From contig NZ_DRFS01000024.1 of NCBI RefSeq assembly GCF_011050415.1, forward strand, positions 400,212 to 464,211: a stretch of DNA of 64,000 bases, read 5' to 3'. Under the pieces are notes generated by a model that saw nothing but the letters and a program-made list of their open reading frames with translations, made no database searches and was not told where the DNA came from. A program made the position numbers and the translations under genes. How positions within the stretch are numbered: the first letter of the stretch is position 1; the number at the start of each line of letters is the position of its first letter. Positions 17,893-26,276 of the stretch are shown here, piece by piece. The stretch comes from Halomonas sp. Its GTDB lineage: Bacteria > Pseudomonadota > Gammaproteobacteria > Pseudomonadales > Halomonadaceae.

Positions 17893-18367
17893 TCTACCAG
17901 TCCCCCTACTGTTTACTTAGCAAGAAAGCAAAGCCATAAATGCCTAAGCCGCGCATAAACAATGCAAGGGCAGTGCCAAGAAAGCGCCTAACATCAAAAA
18001 TTGGGTTAGCAGTAGAAATTATTAATATACAAAAAAGGGATTTTTCGTATACAGAAATCACTTAGCACCTGAATTGCTTATCGATAATTTTTTTATTGAT
18101 GAGCTCTAGGTCTCACTCTTTTTATAAAGCGGCAGCGAATGGGCTTCAGGCTTAAAAGCATTACAAAGGTGCAAGCTGGTGATCTCTTAGTCCAAAACGG
18201 TGCACAAAAGCGGTTAGCGCACCCTGAGCAAGTCGGCTGAAAAGAATAAAAGGGGGATTGGTGGGGTCGTGGTAAAACTAGTAGGCTTTAAACAAGCTTT
18301 AAAACCTACTAGGCACCTTATACCTTATAGCCCGAAGGTGTGTAGCTAGAACACAATAGACAGCACA
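17893..18367. other. 475-bp intergenic region with weak operator copies
   Basis: No gene is seen between the ABC binding protein and the GntR gene, both on the minus strand. It holds two degenerate copies of the TTGTATACAA motif (TAATATACAA at 18023-18032 and TCGTATACAG at 18045-18054, each 8 of 10), 130-160 nt upstream of the ABC operon and plausibly at its promoter. The GntR terminator-like hairpin also lies here. Confidence 0.5.
18275..18312 (-). terminator. Hairpin terminator after the GntR gene
   Basis: CTAGTAGGCTTTAA and TTAAAACCTACTAG form a 14-bp stem with one mismatch around a 6-nt loop. On the minus strand it is followed by TTTTA. It lies 56 nt downstream of the gntR stop and would isolate the ABC operon from uraH-puuD-gntR. 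Confidence 0.55.
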
Positions 18368-19084
18368 CTATAGGCGGAACACTTCACGCAGGTCAGGGGC
18401 CTCACTTTTTTCTTCGACAATCGAAAGCGAAGATTCAATTGTCTTCAAGTGACGGCTCATAAAGGCTTTGGCACGTTCGCCGTTACCTGTTTCCAGATAG
18501 CCAATCAGGTCATCGTGGTCGTGGGATTCGCAGCCCAAGTGGCCGCGATGACCGTAGACCGCAAGTATCAGCGATGAGCGCGAGCAGAGCCGCTCGACAA
18601 ATTCTGCCAGCGTGGCATTGCCTGACAACTGCGCTAGCCGCACATGAAAATCTGCTGATAAGCGAATGGCCACGCTCTGCTGCCCACTGCGCAACGCCTG
18701 ACGCTCTTGGCGGGCCATATCGCGCAGCTCTGCTGCTTCCTTTTCACCCATGCGTCTTGCCACATCGGGCATTAAGCCACACTCAATTAAGTGGCGGGCA
18801 TCAAAAACGTCTTTGGCTTCATCGGCGGTGGGCCGGGTAACACTGGCGCCGCGGCGCGGGGTTAGCGTGACTAACTGCTCAAGCGCCAGACGCTGCAAGA
18901 TTTTACGAATGCCAGTACGGCTAATACCAAATACCTCAGACAGCGCATCTTCGCGCAGCCGAGCACCGGGCTTTAAGCGCTGCTCGACTATCGCATCGCT
19001 CACAGCACGATAAATGGCTTCGTGGCGTTCATCGCCCTCTTTAACCGAAGCACGCCGTTTTATTGGCGCCTGCGCATCACTCAT
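18368..19084 (-). CDS. GntR family (FCD domain) transcriptional regulator, probable purine-catabolism regulator
   Basis: The 238-residue protein has an N-terminal GntR winged helix (LREDALSEVFGISRTGIRKI, about residues 43-62) and an all-helical FCD effector domain carrying the conserved acidic/histidine metal-ligand positions (DARHLIE; SADFHVRLAQ; SHDHDDLI). It lies 15 nt after puuD, which lies 15 nt after uraH, so it is probably cotranscribed with them. The recurrent TTGTATACAA palindrome near these genes is the likely operator and would make it autoregulatory. This is inference from proximity. The effector may be a ureide or urate derivative. Confidence 0.85.
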   Translation of the reverse strand: MSDAQAPIKRRASVKEGDERHEAIYRAVSDAIVEQRLKPGARLREDALSEVFGISRTGIRKILQRLALEQLVTLTPRRGASVTRPTADEAKDVFDARHLIECGLMPDVARRMGEKEAAELRDMARQERQALRSGQQSVAIRLSADFHVRLAQLSGNATLAEFVERLCSRSSLILAVYGHRGHLGCESHDHDDLIGYLETGNGERAKAFMSRHLKTIESSLSIVEEKSEAPDLREVFRL

Positions 19085-19099
19085 AGTTAGCCTCTCTGA

Positions 19100-20302
19100 T
19101 CACTCCTCCCAAGCGGCAATGATATCGCGCTCTTCGTCGCTCATGTTGGTCATATTGCCTAACGGCATATAGCGGCTGGCCACCACCTGCTGAATTTGCG
19201 CTTTATGGCCCAGAATTTCATCCCAGCTATCCAATGCAAACCCCGCAGGCGGCGCAGAGAAACCGGCATGCTCAGGGTTGCGAGCATGACACTGAACACA
19301 GTGCTGCTCAATTAAAGCGCTAATTTGTGCTTGGTCTGGCCTTTCCACACCGTCAGTACCGCCAGGGGATGATGCACTGGGTGCTGCCACCCAAAACGCT
19401 AGCAAAATGAGCCCTACCCCAAAGGCAGGATACGCAGGTTGGGTTTTGCCTGCATGCATCAAGACAAAGAACTGTCGAATCAAGGCACCCGCAAAGATAA
19501 ACAGCACCATCACGACCCAGGCAAGCTCATGGGAATAGATAAACGAGTAGTGATTACTCACCATCAGCAGCACGACCGGCAGCGTGAAGTAGGTGTTATG
19601 CACCGAACGCTGTTTGCCGCGCTTGCCATCCAGCGGATTGGGCGCATCTCCTGCCTTCATCGCTTTTACCATGCGGCGCTGACCAGGAATAATCCAGAAG
19701 AAAACGTTGGCTGACATCGCCGTTGCCATCACCGCCCCAGTAAGCAGGAAGGCAGCGCGGCCGGTAAACATCTGGGTACTGAGATAGGCAACGATCACCA
19801 TCATTACGGCGACCGCTACACTGAGCAGTCCGTCGCGATCCATATTGGGGCTAATGCGTTTGCACAGCTCGTTGTACACCAGCCAGCCGCCCAATAAGAA
19901 TGCCAGGGCCAGAAGGTTAGCCTGCCAGCCGGTTAGATTAGCGGCCCACTGCCAGTCGCTGTTGGGGTTTACCAAGTAGAAACCTGGGTTGACCATGTAC
20001 AAAATAACGAATAGCGCAAAGCCAGAAAGCCAAGTGGTATAGGCTTTCCAAAATGACCAGTGCAGATCATTGGGCAGCTTGGCAGGCGCCGTAGCGTACT
20101 TCTGATTGTGATAAAACCCACCACCATGAACCGACCACATTTCACCGAACACGCCCTTCTCGCGATCTTCATCGGCTTTAGGCTTACGCAGGCTGTTATC
20201 CAACATTACGAAATAAATCGACTCGCCAATCCAGGCGATAGCGGCAATCACATGCAGCCAGCGCAGCAGCAGGTTAACAAAATCAATTAGGTACGCTTGC
20301 AT
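19100..20302 (-). CDS. puuD: Membrane urate oxidase (urate hydroxylase) PuuD with C-terminal cytochrome c domain
   Basis: The 400-residue PuuD-type protein has about eight hydrophobic helices. The N-terminal signature is LLRWLHVIAAIAWIGESIYF, followed by WSVHGGGFYHNQKY. A C-terminal cytochrome c domain carries the haem motif CVQCH (about residue 338) with a probable methionine ligand in SRYMPLGNMTN. This enzyme converts urate to 5-hydroxyisourate in the inner membrane and passes electrons to the respiratory chain rather than making hydrogen peroxide like soluble uricase. Its product is handled by UraH, encoded 15 nt upstream. Confidence 0.93.
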   Translation of the reverse strand: MQAYLIDFVNLLLRWLHVIAAIAWIGESIYFVMLDNSLRKPKADEDREKGVFGEMWSVHGGGFYHNQKYATAPAKLPNDLHWSFWKAYTTWLSGFALFVILYMVNPGFYLVNPNSDWQWAANLTGWQANLLALAFLLGGWLVYNELCKRISPNMDRDGLLSVAVAVMMVIVAYLSTQMFTGRAAFLLTGAVMATAMSANVFFWIIPGQRRMVKAMKAGDAPNPLDGKRGKQRSVHNTYFTLPVVLLMVSNHYSFIYSHELAWVVMVLFIFAGALIRQFFVLMHAGKTQPAYPAFGVGLILLAFWVAAPSASSPGGTDGVERPDQAQISALIEQHCVQCHARNPEHAGFSAPPAGFALDSWDEILGHKAQIQQVVASRYMPLGNMTNMSDEERDIIAAWEE

Positions 20303-20317
20303 AACATAGGCCCCCTA

Positions 20318-20677
20318 TCAGCTACCGCGGTAAGTTGAGTACCCATAGGGCGAAAGCAGCAGCGGCACATGGTAGTGCTGGCTGGCATCAGCGACGCCAA
20401 AGCGCAGCGGGATCACATCTAAAAAGCGCGGCTCATTAGCTTCAACGCCTTGAGCCCGCAGGTAGTCCCCGGCATGAAAAACCAGTTCATACTCGCCGGC
20501 AGTGAACGCATCACCTTCTAAAATAGGGGAATCGCAGCGGCCATCACTATTGGTTGTCACGGTACTCAGGTGATGGCGCTCGCTGTTCACAAGCTGAAAC
20601 ACTTCGATAGCAATCCCTTGGCCGGGCTGCCCTTTTGCGGTATCCAGTACGTGGGTGGTTAAACGTCCCATAGCCAC
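20318..20677 (-). CDS. uraH: 5-hydroxyisourate hydrolase
   Basis: The 119-residue transthyretin-related protein has the N-terminal catalytic segment LTTHVLDTAKGQPGQGI and the diagnostic C-terminal tetrapeptide YRGS. It hydrolyses 5-hydroxyisourate to OHCU, the substrate of UraD. AGGAG lies 6 nt before the ATG. It is the first gene of the uraH-puuD-gntR operon and divergent from uraD. Confidence 0.95.
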   Translation of the reverse strand: MAMGRLTTHVLDTAKGQPGQGIAIEVFQLVNSERHHLSTVTTNSDGRCDSPILEGDAFTAGEYELVFHAGDYLRAQGVEANEPRFLDVIPLRFGVADASQHYHVPLLLSPYGYSTYRGS

Positions 20678-20695
20678 TCCTAAATTGTCATATTG

Positions 20696-20713
20696 TTTGA
20701 CCGACTGGTCAAA
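20696..20713. promoter_or_regulatory. Inverted repeat TTTGACC-N4-GGTCAAA in the uraH/uraD divergent region
   Basis: This is a perfect 7-bp inverted repeat separated by GACT, 19 nt upstream of uraH. It differs from the TTGTATACAA motif 22 bp away, so it may bind a second regulator or lie over the uraH promoter (TTGACC could serve as a -35 element). Confidence 0.4.
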
Positions 20714-20734
20714 GAGTACCTTTGCTGCTATTTA

Positions 20735-20744
20735 TTGTATACAC
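20735..20744. promoter_or_regulatory. Operator-like site TTGTATACAC between uraH and uraD
   Basis: This 9-of-10 match to the purine-locus palindrome lies 58 nt upstream of uraH and 100 nt upstream of uraD. It is positioned to control both divergent units. Confidence 0.55.
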
Positions 20745-20843
20745 CAAATCGAGCATAGTACTTGTTAATACAAACTTGCTTATTAATAGCACTTAGTGAC
20801 GAGCAGCGCGCTTTGACTAAACGTATGCTTTGGAGAGTTTTCC

Positions 20844-21383
20844 GTGACCCTACCTGATACGCGCCCCCTTTCCCCTGCACCGAGCAAATGCAGCCTTGAA
20901 ATGCTTACCCATCACTATGGTGATGTTTATGAGCACTCGCCCTGGGTGGCAGAAGCAGCTTGGCAGCACGGCATCACTGAAGCGCACGATACGCCAGATG
21001 GGTTGGCCGAACTCATGGGGTTGATGCTGCAGCAGGCAAGTAGCGAACAGCAAATTAGCGTGATCCGCGCCCACCCTGATTTGGCGGGAAAAGCCGCCAT
21101 GGCGGGTGAATTAACTCAAGATTCGACCAGCGAACAGGCCGGTGCCGGACTTGATCAGTGCAGCCCAGATGAATTTGCTCGCTTTGAATACCTCAATGAG
21201 ACGTATAAGGAAAAATTTGGCTTTCCCTTTGTGATCGCCGTTAAAGGGCTAGATCGCCACGCCATCTTGGCAGCCTTTGAAGCGCGCTTGCATAATGATA
21301 TCGCCACTGAACGGCGAACGGCCATTGAGCAAATTATTCGCATCGCACGCTTTCGTTTAATCAGCCGCTTAGCTGGCAGTTAA
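20844..21383 (+). CDS. uraD: OHCU decarboxylase
   Basis: The 179-residue protein carries the family motifs HYGDVYEHSPWVAEAAW, RAHPDLAGKAAM (catalytic histidine, about residue 74) and EYLNETYKEKFGFPFVIAVKG. It decarboxylates OHCU to S-allantoin and completes the PuuD-UraH-UraD sequence. The start is GTG with GGAGAG 7 nt upstream. It is followed by a strong bidirectional terminator. Confidence 0.95.
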   Translation: MTLPDTRPLSPAPSKCSLEMLTHHYGDVYEHSPWVAEAAWQHGITEAHDTPDGLAELMGLMLQQASSEQQISVIRAHPDLAGKAAMAGELTQDSTSEQAGAGLDQCSPDEFARFEYLNETYKEKFGFPFVIAVKGLDRHAILAAFEARLHNDIATERRTAIEQIIRIARFRLISRLAGS

Positions 21384-21391
21384 ATATATCG

Positions 21392-21401
21392 CTGTATACA
21401 A
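21392..21401. promoter_or_regulatory. Operator-like site CTGTATACAA just after uraD
   Basis: This 9-of-10 match to the purine-locus palindrome lies 8 nt after the uraD stop and immediately before the terminator. No gene starts downstream on either strand, so a regulatory role is unclear. It may be an auxiliary site or chance. Confidence 0.3.
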
Positions 21402-21408
21402 AAAGCAT

Positions 21409-21447
21409 AAAAAAACGCCGCACCCTTAAGGGGGTGCAGCGTTTTTT
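21409..21447. terminator. Bidirectional terminator between uraD and the phasin gene
   Basis: A hairpin (AACGCCGCACCC / GGGTGCAGCGTT with one bulge) is flanked by A and T tracts. It serves both uraD (plus) and the convergent phasin gene (minus). Confidence 0.88.
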
Positions 21448-21475
21448 GCAAGTGTCTAGCTAGTATATTAGCTAA

Positions 21476-21847
21476 TTATTGCTTAGCCGTTTCTACCGCT
21501 TTCTTGGTAGTTTCTTCTGCCTGCTTCTGGCTATCTTGCGCAAAGCTTTGGCTGATTGAAGTTACTTTTTCAGTGTCGCCTTTCACACGCTCCAGAAATT
21601 CGCTAGCCGTTTTTTGCTGGCTATCCATGGCTTTTTTGAAGCTGTCGGCGTCTTTTACATCCAGCCAAGTGCGTGCTTGGGCAATCGCCATATCAGAGTA
21701 TGCACGCGCAGCATCCATCTGAGCGCTGATCAGCTGATCGTAGTAATCAAGCGCAGTCAGCGTGTAAGAACGCATGGGTGACACGAAAACGGACTCAAGC
21801 TGTTGCTTGGTTTTCTCGGCACTCTGCTTATTAATGTTACTGTTCAT
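21476..21847 (-). CDS. Phasin family protein
   Basis: The 123-residue amphipathic, helix-rich protein lacks cysteines and has the phasin pattern: AARAYSDMAIAQARTWLDVKD in the middle and a Lys/Gln/Glu/Ala-rich C-terminal helix. Phasins coat polyhydroxyalkanoate granules. No pha synthesis gene is adjacent in this window. The gene stands alone between a terminator and a 180-bp upstream intergenic region. Confidence 0.75.
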   Translation of the reverse strand: MNSNINKQSAEKTKQQLESVFVSPMRSYTLTALDYYDQLISAQMDAARAYSDMAIAQARTWLDVKDADSFKKAMDSQQKTASEFLERVKGDTEKVTSISQSFAQDSQKQAEETTKKAVETAKQ

Positions 21848-22027
21848 TCGAATATCTCCAGGTGTGAGCTAGCACATGAACTCGCCTTTGATAGGCGGTC
21901 TTTAGCTGGGCTTTTGCCTCTGCTGTCCTTAAAGCTAGCAGTGCTTTTTGTGCAGCGCAACATGATTTTTCTTCATGCTGCGCTTGCTCACTTGCAGATA
22001 ATTCGCATAGCGCTGGGCAGTGTGCTT

Positions 22028-22717
22028 TTAACGGTTACCGAACAGATGCTTACGTGCCTGCTCATCCATTGTCTCGCCTGCTTGAGGATTTACTTCTTCT
22101 ACTAAGGAGTAGGCACGACGTACCGCTGGGCGCGCCTTGATCATGTCAAACCAGCGTTCCAAGTCAGGAAACTCTTCAATCGTTTGACGCTGCTTCTCCC
22201 AAGGCACTATCCAGGGATAGATCGCCATATCAGCAATAGAGTAATCATCCCCACCCACGTAGGTGTGATTCGCTAGACGCTGATCTAACACGCTGTAGAG
22301 CCGATTGGTCTCACGCACATAGCGCTCAATGGCATACTCAATTTTTTGCGGAGCATAGTGGCAAAAGTGATGATTTTGGCCAGCCATCGGCCCTAACCCA
22401 CCCATTTGCCAATGAAGCCACTGCAAAACGATGTAGCGCTCGCGACCCGCCGAAGGTAAGAAAAGGCCACTCTTGTCAGCGAGGTACTCTAATATCGCGC
22501 CCGATTCAAACATAGAGAGCGGCTGGCCGCCGTCCTGCGGGGCGTGATCGACAATGGCGGGGATACGGTTATTAGGCGCGATGGTGAGAAACTCGGGGTC
22601 GAATTGCTCGCCACGGCCAATGTTAATCGGCTTTACTCGATACGCCAGCTTGGCTTCTTCGAGCATAATGGAGATTTTGTGGCCGTTGGGGGTTGTCCAG
22701 TAATACAGATCAATCAT
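22028..22717 (-). CDS. Glutathione S-transferase family protein (YghU/YfcG-like)
   Basis: The 229-residue cytosolic GST has an N-terminal thioredoxin-like domain (IDLYYWTTPNGHKISIMLEE, NNRIPAIVDH with the cis-proline, and SMFESGAILEYLADKSGLF) followed by a helical C-terminal domain (GQNHHFCHYAP). The TPNGHK pattern resembles the disulfide-reductase subgroup YghU/YfcG. AAGGAG lies 6 nt before the ATG at 22717, which rules out the longer frame from 22762. Confidence 0.85.
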   Translation of the reverse strand: MIDLYYWTTPNGHKISIMLEEAKLAYRVKPINIGRGEQFDPEFLTIAPNNRIPAIVDHAPQDGGQPLSMFESGAILEYLADKSGLFLPSAGRERYIVLQWLHWQMGGLGPMAGQNHHFCHYAPQKIEYAIERYVRETNRLYSVLDQRLANHTYVGGDDYSIADMAIYPWIVPWEKQRQTIEEFPDLERWFDMIKARPAVRRAYSLVEEVNPQAGETMDEQARKHLFGNR

Positions 22718-22828
22718 TGCCATCTCCTTAAAGAAAACATCGATGTGCTCGTTTGTAAGCATATCAATGTTTTCTAATTACATCAGGTGGCACCCATTGC
22801 GTAATGACATCGGTGCCGCCGCTATGCG

Positions 22829-23521
22829 TTATAGTTCGCGTACGGTTAAGGCTTGGCTTGCAGCCCCATCGTGTACGTTCAGCATACGCTTAAACCATTC
22901 GTCTATCAGATCGCCCGGCTCAACAACTGCCTGAGTAGACACCACGTGCGCCCACATCATGCTGCCAAACAGCAGATAATCAGCGCCACTAGGGGCATCG
23001 CCATCTAGAAATGCACTGTCACGCAATAGGTCTCGCACGGGGGCCAGCGCTTGGTTGAGCTGCTGCTTGCCCTGCTCCGGCTGATGGAACTCTTCCAACG
23101 TGCAACCAAACCGTGCTTCACGGCTTTCACGAAAATAGTCTTGGTCGTCAGGATGAATGGCTGCGAACAAGTCCATGGCAATAATCCGAAATAGCGCTGG
23201 ATTTACGCTGCGCTCAACCAAGTATTTGAACAGCAAAGCCCGCTGATAGCTGGCTCCTTCACCCAGGACTGGGGCCTCTGGATACGCTTTATCCAGATAG
23301 CGCATGATCGCGAAGCTGTCGGTAACAACTTGGTCACCATCGCAAAGCACCGGCACTTTGTCGTAGTCGGCAAAGGCCAGAGCCTGCTTGTCTTTAAAGC
23401 GCCACGCGACAGTAGTGAATTCAAGGCCTTTGTGAGCAAGGGCCATGCACACCCGCCAGCAATAGGGAGAGAAGCGAAGCCGTTCGTCTCGGCCACACAA
23501 GTCGTAGAGTTTTATTGCCAC
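22829..23521 (-). CDS. Glutathione S-transferase family protein
   Basis: The 230-residue GST has an N-terminal thioredoxin-like fold (LRFSPYCWRVCMALAHKG with a CxxxC-type active-site region; DYDKVPVLCDGDQVVTDSFA) and a C-terminal helical domain. The start is taken as the GTG at 23521, because AAAGGAG precedes it by 9 nt and lies inside the longer frame that begins at 23551. The physiological substrate is unknown. It is 111 nt upstream of the other GST gene and in the same direction. Confidence 0.78.
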   Translation of the reverse strand: MAIKLYDLCGRDERLRFSPYCWRVCMALAHKGLEFTTVAWRFKDKQALAFADYDKVPVLCDGDQVVTDSFAIMRYLDKAYPEAPVLGEGASYQRALLFKYLVERSVNPALFRIIAMDLFAAIHPDDQDYFRESREARFGCTLEEFHQPEQGKQQLNQALAPVRDLLRDSAFLDGDAPSGADYLLFGSMMWAHVVSTQAVVEPGDLIDEWFKRMLNVHDGAASQALTVREL

Positions 23522-23907
23522 AGTCAAAGGCTCCTTTTGAAAACTAGTCATCGTTCGTAAATATTTGCTTGGATAACAATGAGCGCAAGTCCCCCTCTAA
23601 GCAAGTGATGCGATTATCTAGTCTGCACTCTCTTTTGAGATATTAACTGCACTGTCTATTAGTCTAATGGGCGCGCTGGCAAACCACCTTAATACAAATC
23701 AAATTAAATCAATAAAAACAATTAACTAACTTTTAAAAAGCGGTTTAAAACCGCTTTCCAAACAAGCGTTACACTGGTAAGACCAATTTTCCAATGTAGT
23801 CATCTCCTAAGCCTAAACGTATCTTTCACATACACCCGACTGGCCTCACAACAGCCAGACGGTTTTCCCGGAGCATACCAAATCAATAACAAGGGGCAGT
23901 TCCTTCC
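23522..23907. other. 386-bp divergent region upstream of the lactate/glycolate permease
   Basis: No gene is seen. An inverted repeat (AAAGCGG / CCGCTTT around TTTAAAA, 23737-23757) lies about 150 nt before the permease start, in the likely leader or promoter region. It could be an operator or a leader hairpin. No T run follows, so it is a poor terminator. Confidence 0.45.
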
Positions 23908-25599
23908 ATGAATGAAACCACACTTGCACTTCTGGCTTTCTTGCCGCTGTTGCTAGCAGGTATTTTGCTCATCGGTTTTAAAATACCCGCTAAAATAGCG
24001 ATGCCTATCGTTTTCCTAACCGCTGCCATTATTGGCTTAACAGTTTGGGATATGTCGTTTAGCCGAGTGGCGGCTTCAACCATTCAAGGTTTGATCCAAA
24101 CCGCTGGGCTTCTATGGATTATTTTTGGCGCTATCCTGCTGCTTAACACGCTTAAGCATTCGGGTGGTATTACCGCTATTCGTAACGGATTTTCAGATAT
24201 TAGTCCTGACCGTCGCGTACAGGCGTTGATTGTTGCTTGGCTGTTCGGCTGCTTTATCGAAGGCGCATCTGGCTTCGGCACCCCTGCTGCTGTTGCGGCG
24301 CCTCTGATGGTTGCCCTGGGCTTCCCAGCGCTTGCCGCCGTCGTTGTCGGCATGATGATTCAATCCACACCGGTTTCCTTCGGCGCGGTGGGTACGCCCA
24401 TTGTCGTTGGTGTTGGCAGCGGTGTAGATCGCGCGGGTATTACCGCTGAGCTTGAATCAGTGGGTTCAAGCTGGGATGTCTATTTCCAGTTAGTCACCAG
24501 CGAAGTGGCGATTACTCACGGTATCGTGGGTATTTTAATGCCGCTGATTCTGGTGACCGTGATGGTGCGTTTCTTCGGTGCCAATAAATCGTGGAAAGAG
24601 GGGCTGTCTATTACCCCCTTCGCCATCTTCACCGGTATCTGTTTTGTAGTGCCTTACATGCTGGTAGGCGTATTGCTGGGACCTGAGTTCCCGTCAATGA
24701 TCGGCGCCATGGTGGGCTTAGCAATTGTGGTACCGGCCGCCAAACGCGGCTTCCTAATGCCTAAAGACACCTGGGATTTCCCGGAAGAGAGCGCCTGGCC
24801 TGACGAGTGGATCGGTAACCTGCAAATCAAGCTTGACGATGTGGTGGGCAGAGCGCCTATGTCCACCTTTAAAGGGTGGATTCCTTACGTACTGCTGGCA
24901 CTGTTCCTGGTTGCCTCGCGTACTATTGAGCCACTGCGCGTTGCACTGACCTCAATCAACCTCAACTGGAATAATATTCTTGGTGAGACTGGGGTAAGCG
25001 GTGGCGTTCAGCCGCTCTATTTGCCGGGCGGTATTATTCTTGCGGTGGTCTTTGTCACTTATTTCTTGCATCGCATGAATCCGCAAAAAATGAGCGCGGC
25101 CATTTCAGAATCGACCAAAACCATTTTTGGTGCTGGTTTCGTACTGATCTTCACCGTGCCTATGGTACGTATATTGATCAATTCCGGCGTTAACGGCGCT
25201 GATCTTGTCTCAATGCCGGTCATGATGGCACAGGCGGTCGCTGACAGTGTTGGCGGTATCTACCCGCTGTTTGCGCCAGCGGTAGGTGCAATGGGCGCCT
25301 TTATTGCCGGTTCCAACACGGTGTCTAACCTGATGCTGGCGGAATTTCAGTTCAATGTTGCCCAGACACTAGGCCTCTCCACTGCCATGATGATTGCACT
25401 TCAAGCAGTGGGTGCGGCGGCAGGTAATATGATTGCGATTCATAATGTGGTCGCGGCATCGGCGACGGTTGGCCTGCTAGGACGAGAAGGCGCTACGATC
25501 CGTAAGACGATTTTGCCAACGATCTACTACCTCGTCTTCACCGGTATCATTGCGATGGTGGCCTTCTATGTGATTGGCGTAACCGATACGTTGATGTGA
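23908..25599 (+). CDS. L-lactate/glycolate permease family transporter
   Basis: The 563-residue polytopic protein is of the LctP/LldP/GlcA family (551-560 aa in E. coli). Motifs include [21 protein letters not shown] (around residue 110), [31 protein letters not shown] and [13 protein letters not shown]. Members co-transport lactate or glycolate with protons. The glcDEFG glycolate oxidase genes 14 kb downstream make glycolate or another 2-hydroxyacid the most likely cargo. It is monocistronic, with a palindromic terminator 38 bp after the stop. Confidence 0.9.
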   Translation: MNETTLALLAFLPLLLAGILLIGFKIPAKIAMPIVFLTAAIIGLTVWDMSFSRVAASTIQGLIQTAGLLWIIFGAILLLNTLKHSGGITAIRNGFSDISPDRRVQALIVAWLFGCFIEGASGFGTPAAVAAPLMVALGFPALAAVVVGMMIQSTPVSFGAVGTPIVVGVGSGVDRAGITAELESVGSSWDVYFQLVTSEVAITHGIVGILMPLILVTVMVRFFGANKSWKEGLSITPFAIFTGICFVVPYMLVGVLLGPEFPSMIGAMVGLAIVVPAAKRGFLMPKDTWDFPEESAWPDEWIGNLQIKLDDVVGRAPMSTFKGWIPYVLLALFLVASRTIEPLRVALTSINLNWNNILGETGVSGGVQPLYLPGGIILAVVFVTYFLHRMNPQKMSAAISESTKTIFGAGFVLIFTVPMVRILINSGVNGADLVSMPVMMAQAVADSVGGIYPLFAPAVGAMGAFIAGSNTVSNLMLAEFQFNVAQTLGLSTAMMIALQAVGAAAGNMIAIHNVVAASATVGLLGREGATIRKTILPTIYYLVFTGIIAMVAFYVIGVTDTLM

Positions 25600-25637
25600 C
25601 CATAAAACAGTCACTATAATTGCAACGCTAGAAACGC

Positions 25638-25665
25638 AAACCCCCAGGCCTAGGCCTGGGGGTTT
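25638..25665. terminator. Bidirectional terminator after the permease
   Basis: A perfect palindromic hairpin (AAACCCCCAGGCC / GGCCTGGGGGTTT) lies between the convergent permease and the gamma-carbonic-anhydrase-like gene. The T tract is only three bases. Confidence 0.75.
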
Positions 25666-25717
25666 GCTATTTAGGACGACGTTTTTTAGCTAATCGATCT
25701 GCTTCAATCGACTTTCT

Positions 25718-26242
25718 TCAATCTATGCGCTTTAGCTGTTGGCTATGGAGCTTACCGCGCTCAACGTAGCTTTGGGCGTTCTGCTTTAAACCCGCCACTA
25801 CCTCTTCAGAAAGCTCCCGCACTACCCGGGCAGGCGAGCCGACGATTAGCGAGTTAGGTGGAAACACCGCGCCTTCTTTAATGAAGGCACCTGCGCCCAC
25901 CAGGCTATTCTCACCAATCACTGCGCCATTCAGCACCACCGCTTGAATGCCGATTAAACAGCCGTCTCCGATGCTACAACCATGTAGCATGGCCTGATGC
26001 CCTACCGTTACGCCATTACCGATTTTAAGCGGAAAGCCTGGGTCAGCGTGGAGTACGGCGCCATCCTGAATATTGCTCTCTTCGCCCACCTCAAGATGAT
26101 CGGTATCACCGCGTAACACCGCCTGATACCACACGCTTGAACGTGCCTTTAAGGTCACCTGGCCGATAACATCGGCCGTTTCCGCAATGTATACGTCGTC
26201 GTGAATATCCGGGCGATGCTCGCCGTATTGATAAATGGCCAC
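25718..26242 (-). CDS. Gamma-carbonic-anhydrase/hexapeptide-repeat protein (PaaY/CaiE/YrdA type)
   Basis: The 174-residue left-handed beta-helix protein has repeated hexapeptides (DVIGQVTLKARSSVW, IGNGVTVGHQAMLHGCSIGD, LIGIQAVVLNGAVIG). Histidines at the metal-site positions (VGHQAMLHGC and the upstream HAD) suggest a bound metal. The start is GTG with GGAGG 5 nt upstream. It is the last gene of the operon beginning at 35631. In the carnitine operon a protein of this family (CaiE) accompanies CaiB and CaiD relatives, and relatives of both occur in this operon. Its own reaction is not known. Confidence 0.85.
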   Translation of the reverse strand: MAIYQYGEHRPDIHDDVYIAETADVIGQVTLKARSSVWYQAVLRGDTDHLEVGEESNIQDGAVLHADPGFPLKIGNGVTVGHQAMLHGCSIGDGCLIGIQAVVLNGAVIGENSLVGAGAFIKEGAVFPPNSLIVGSPARVVRELSEEVVAGLKQNAQSYVERGKLHSQQLKRID

Positions 26243-26276
26243 ATTGACCTCCTGGGTTATTGTTGGTGTCCAGTAT

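Noticed and set aside
23737..23757. AAAGCGG/CCGCTTT hairpin as a terminator
   Set aside because: No gene ends upstream on either strand and no T run follows. Kept only as an unassigned leader or operator structure.
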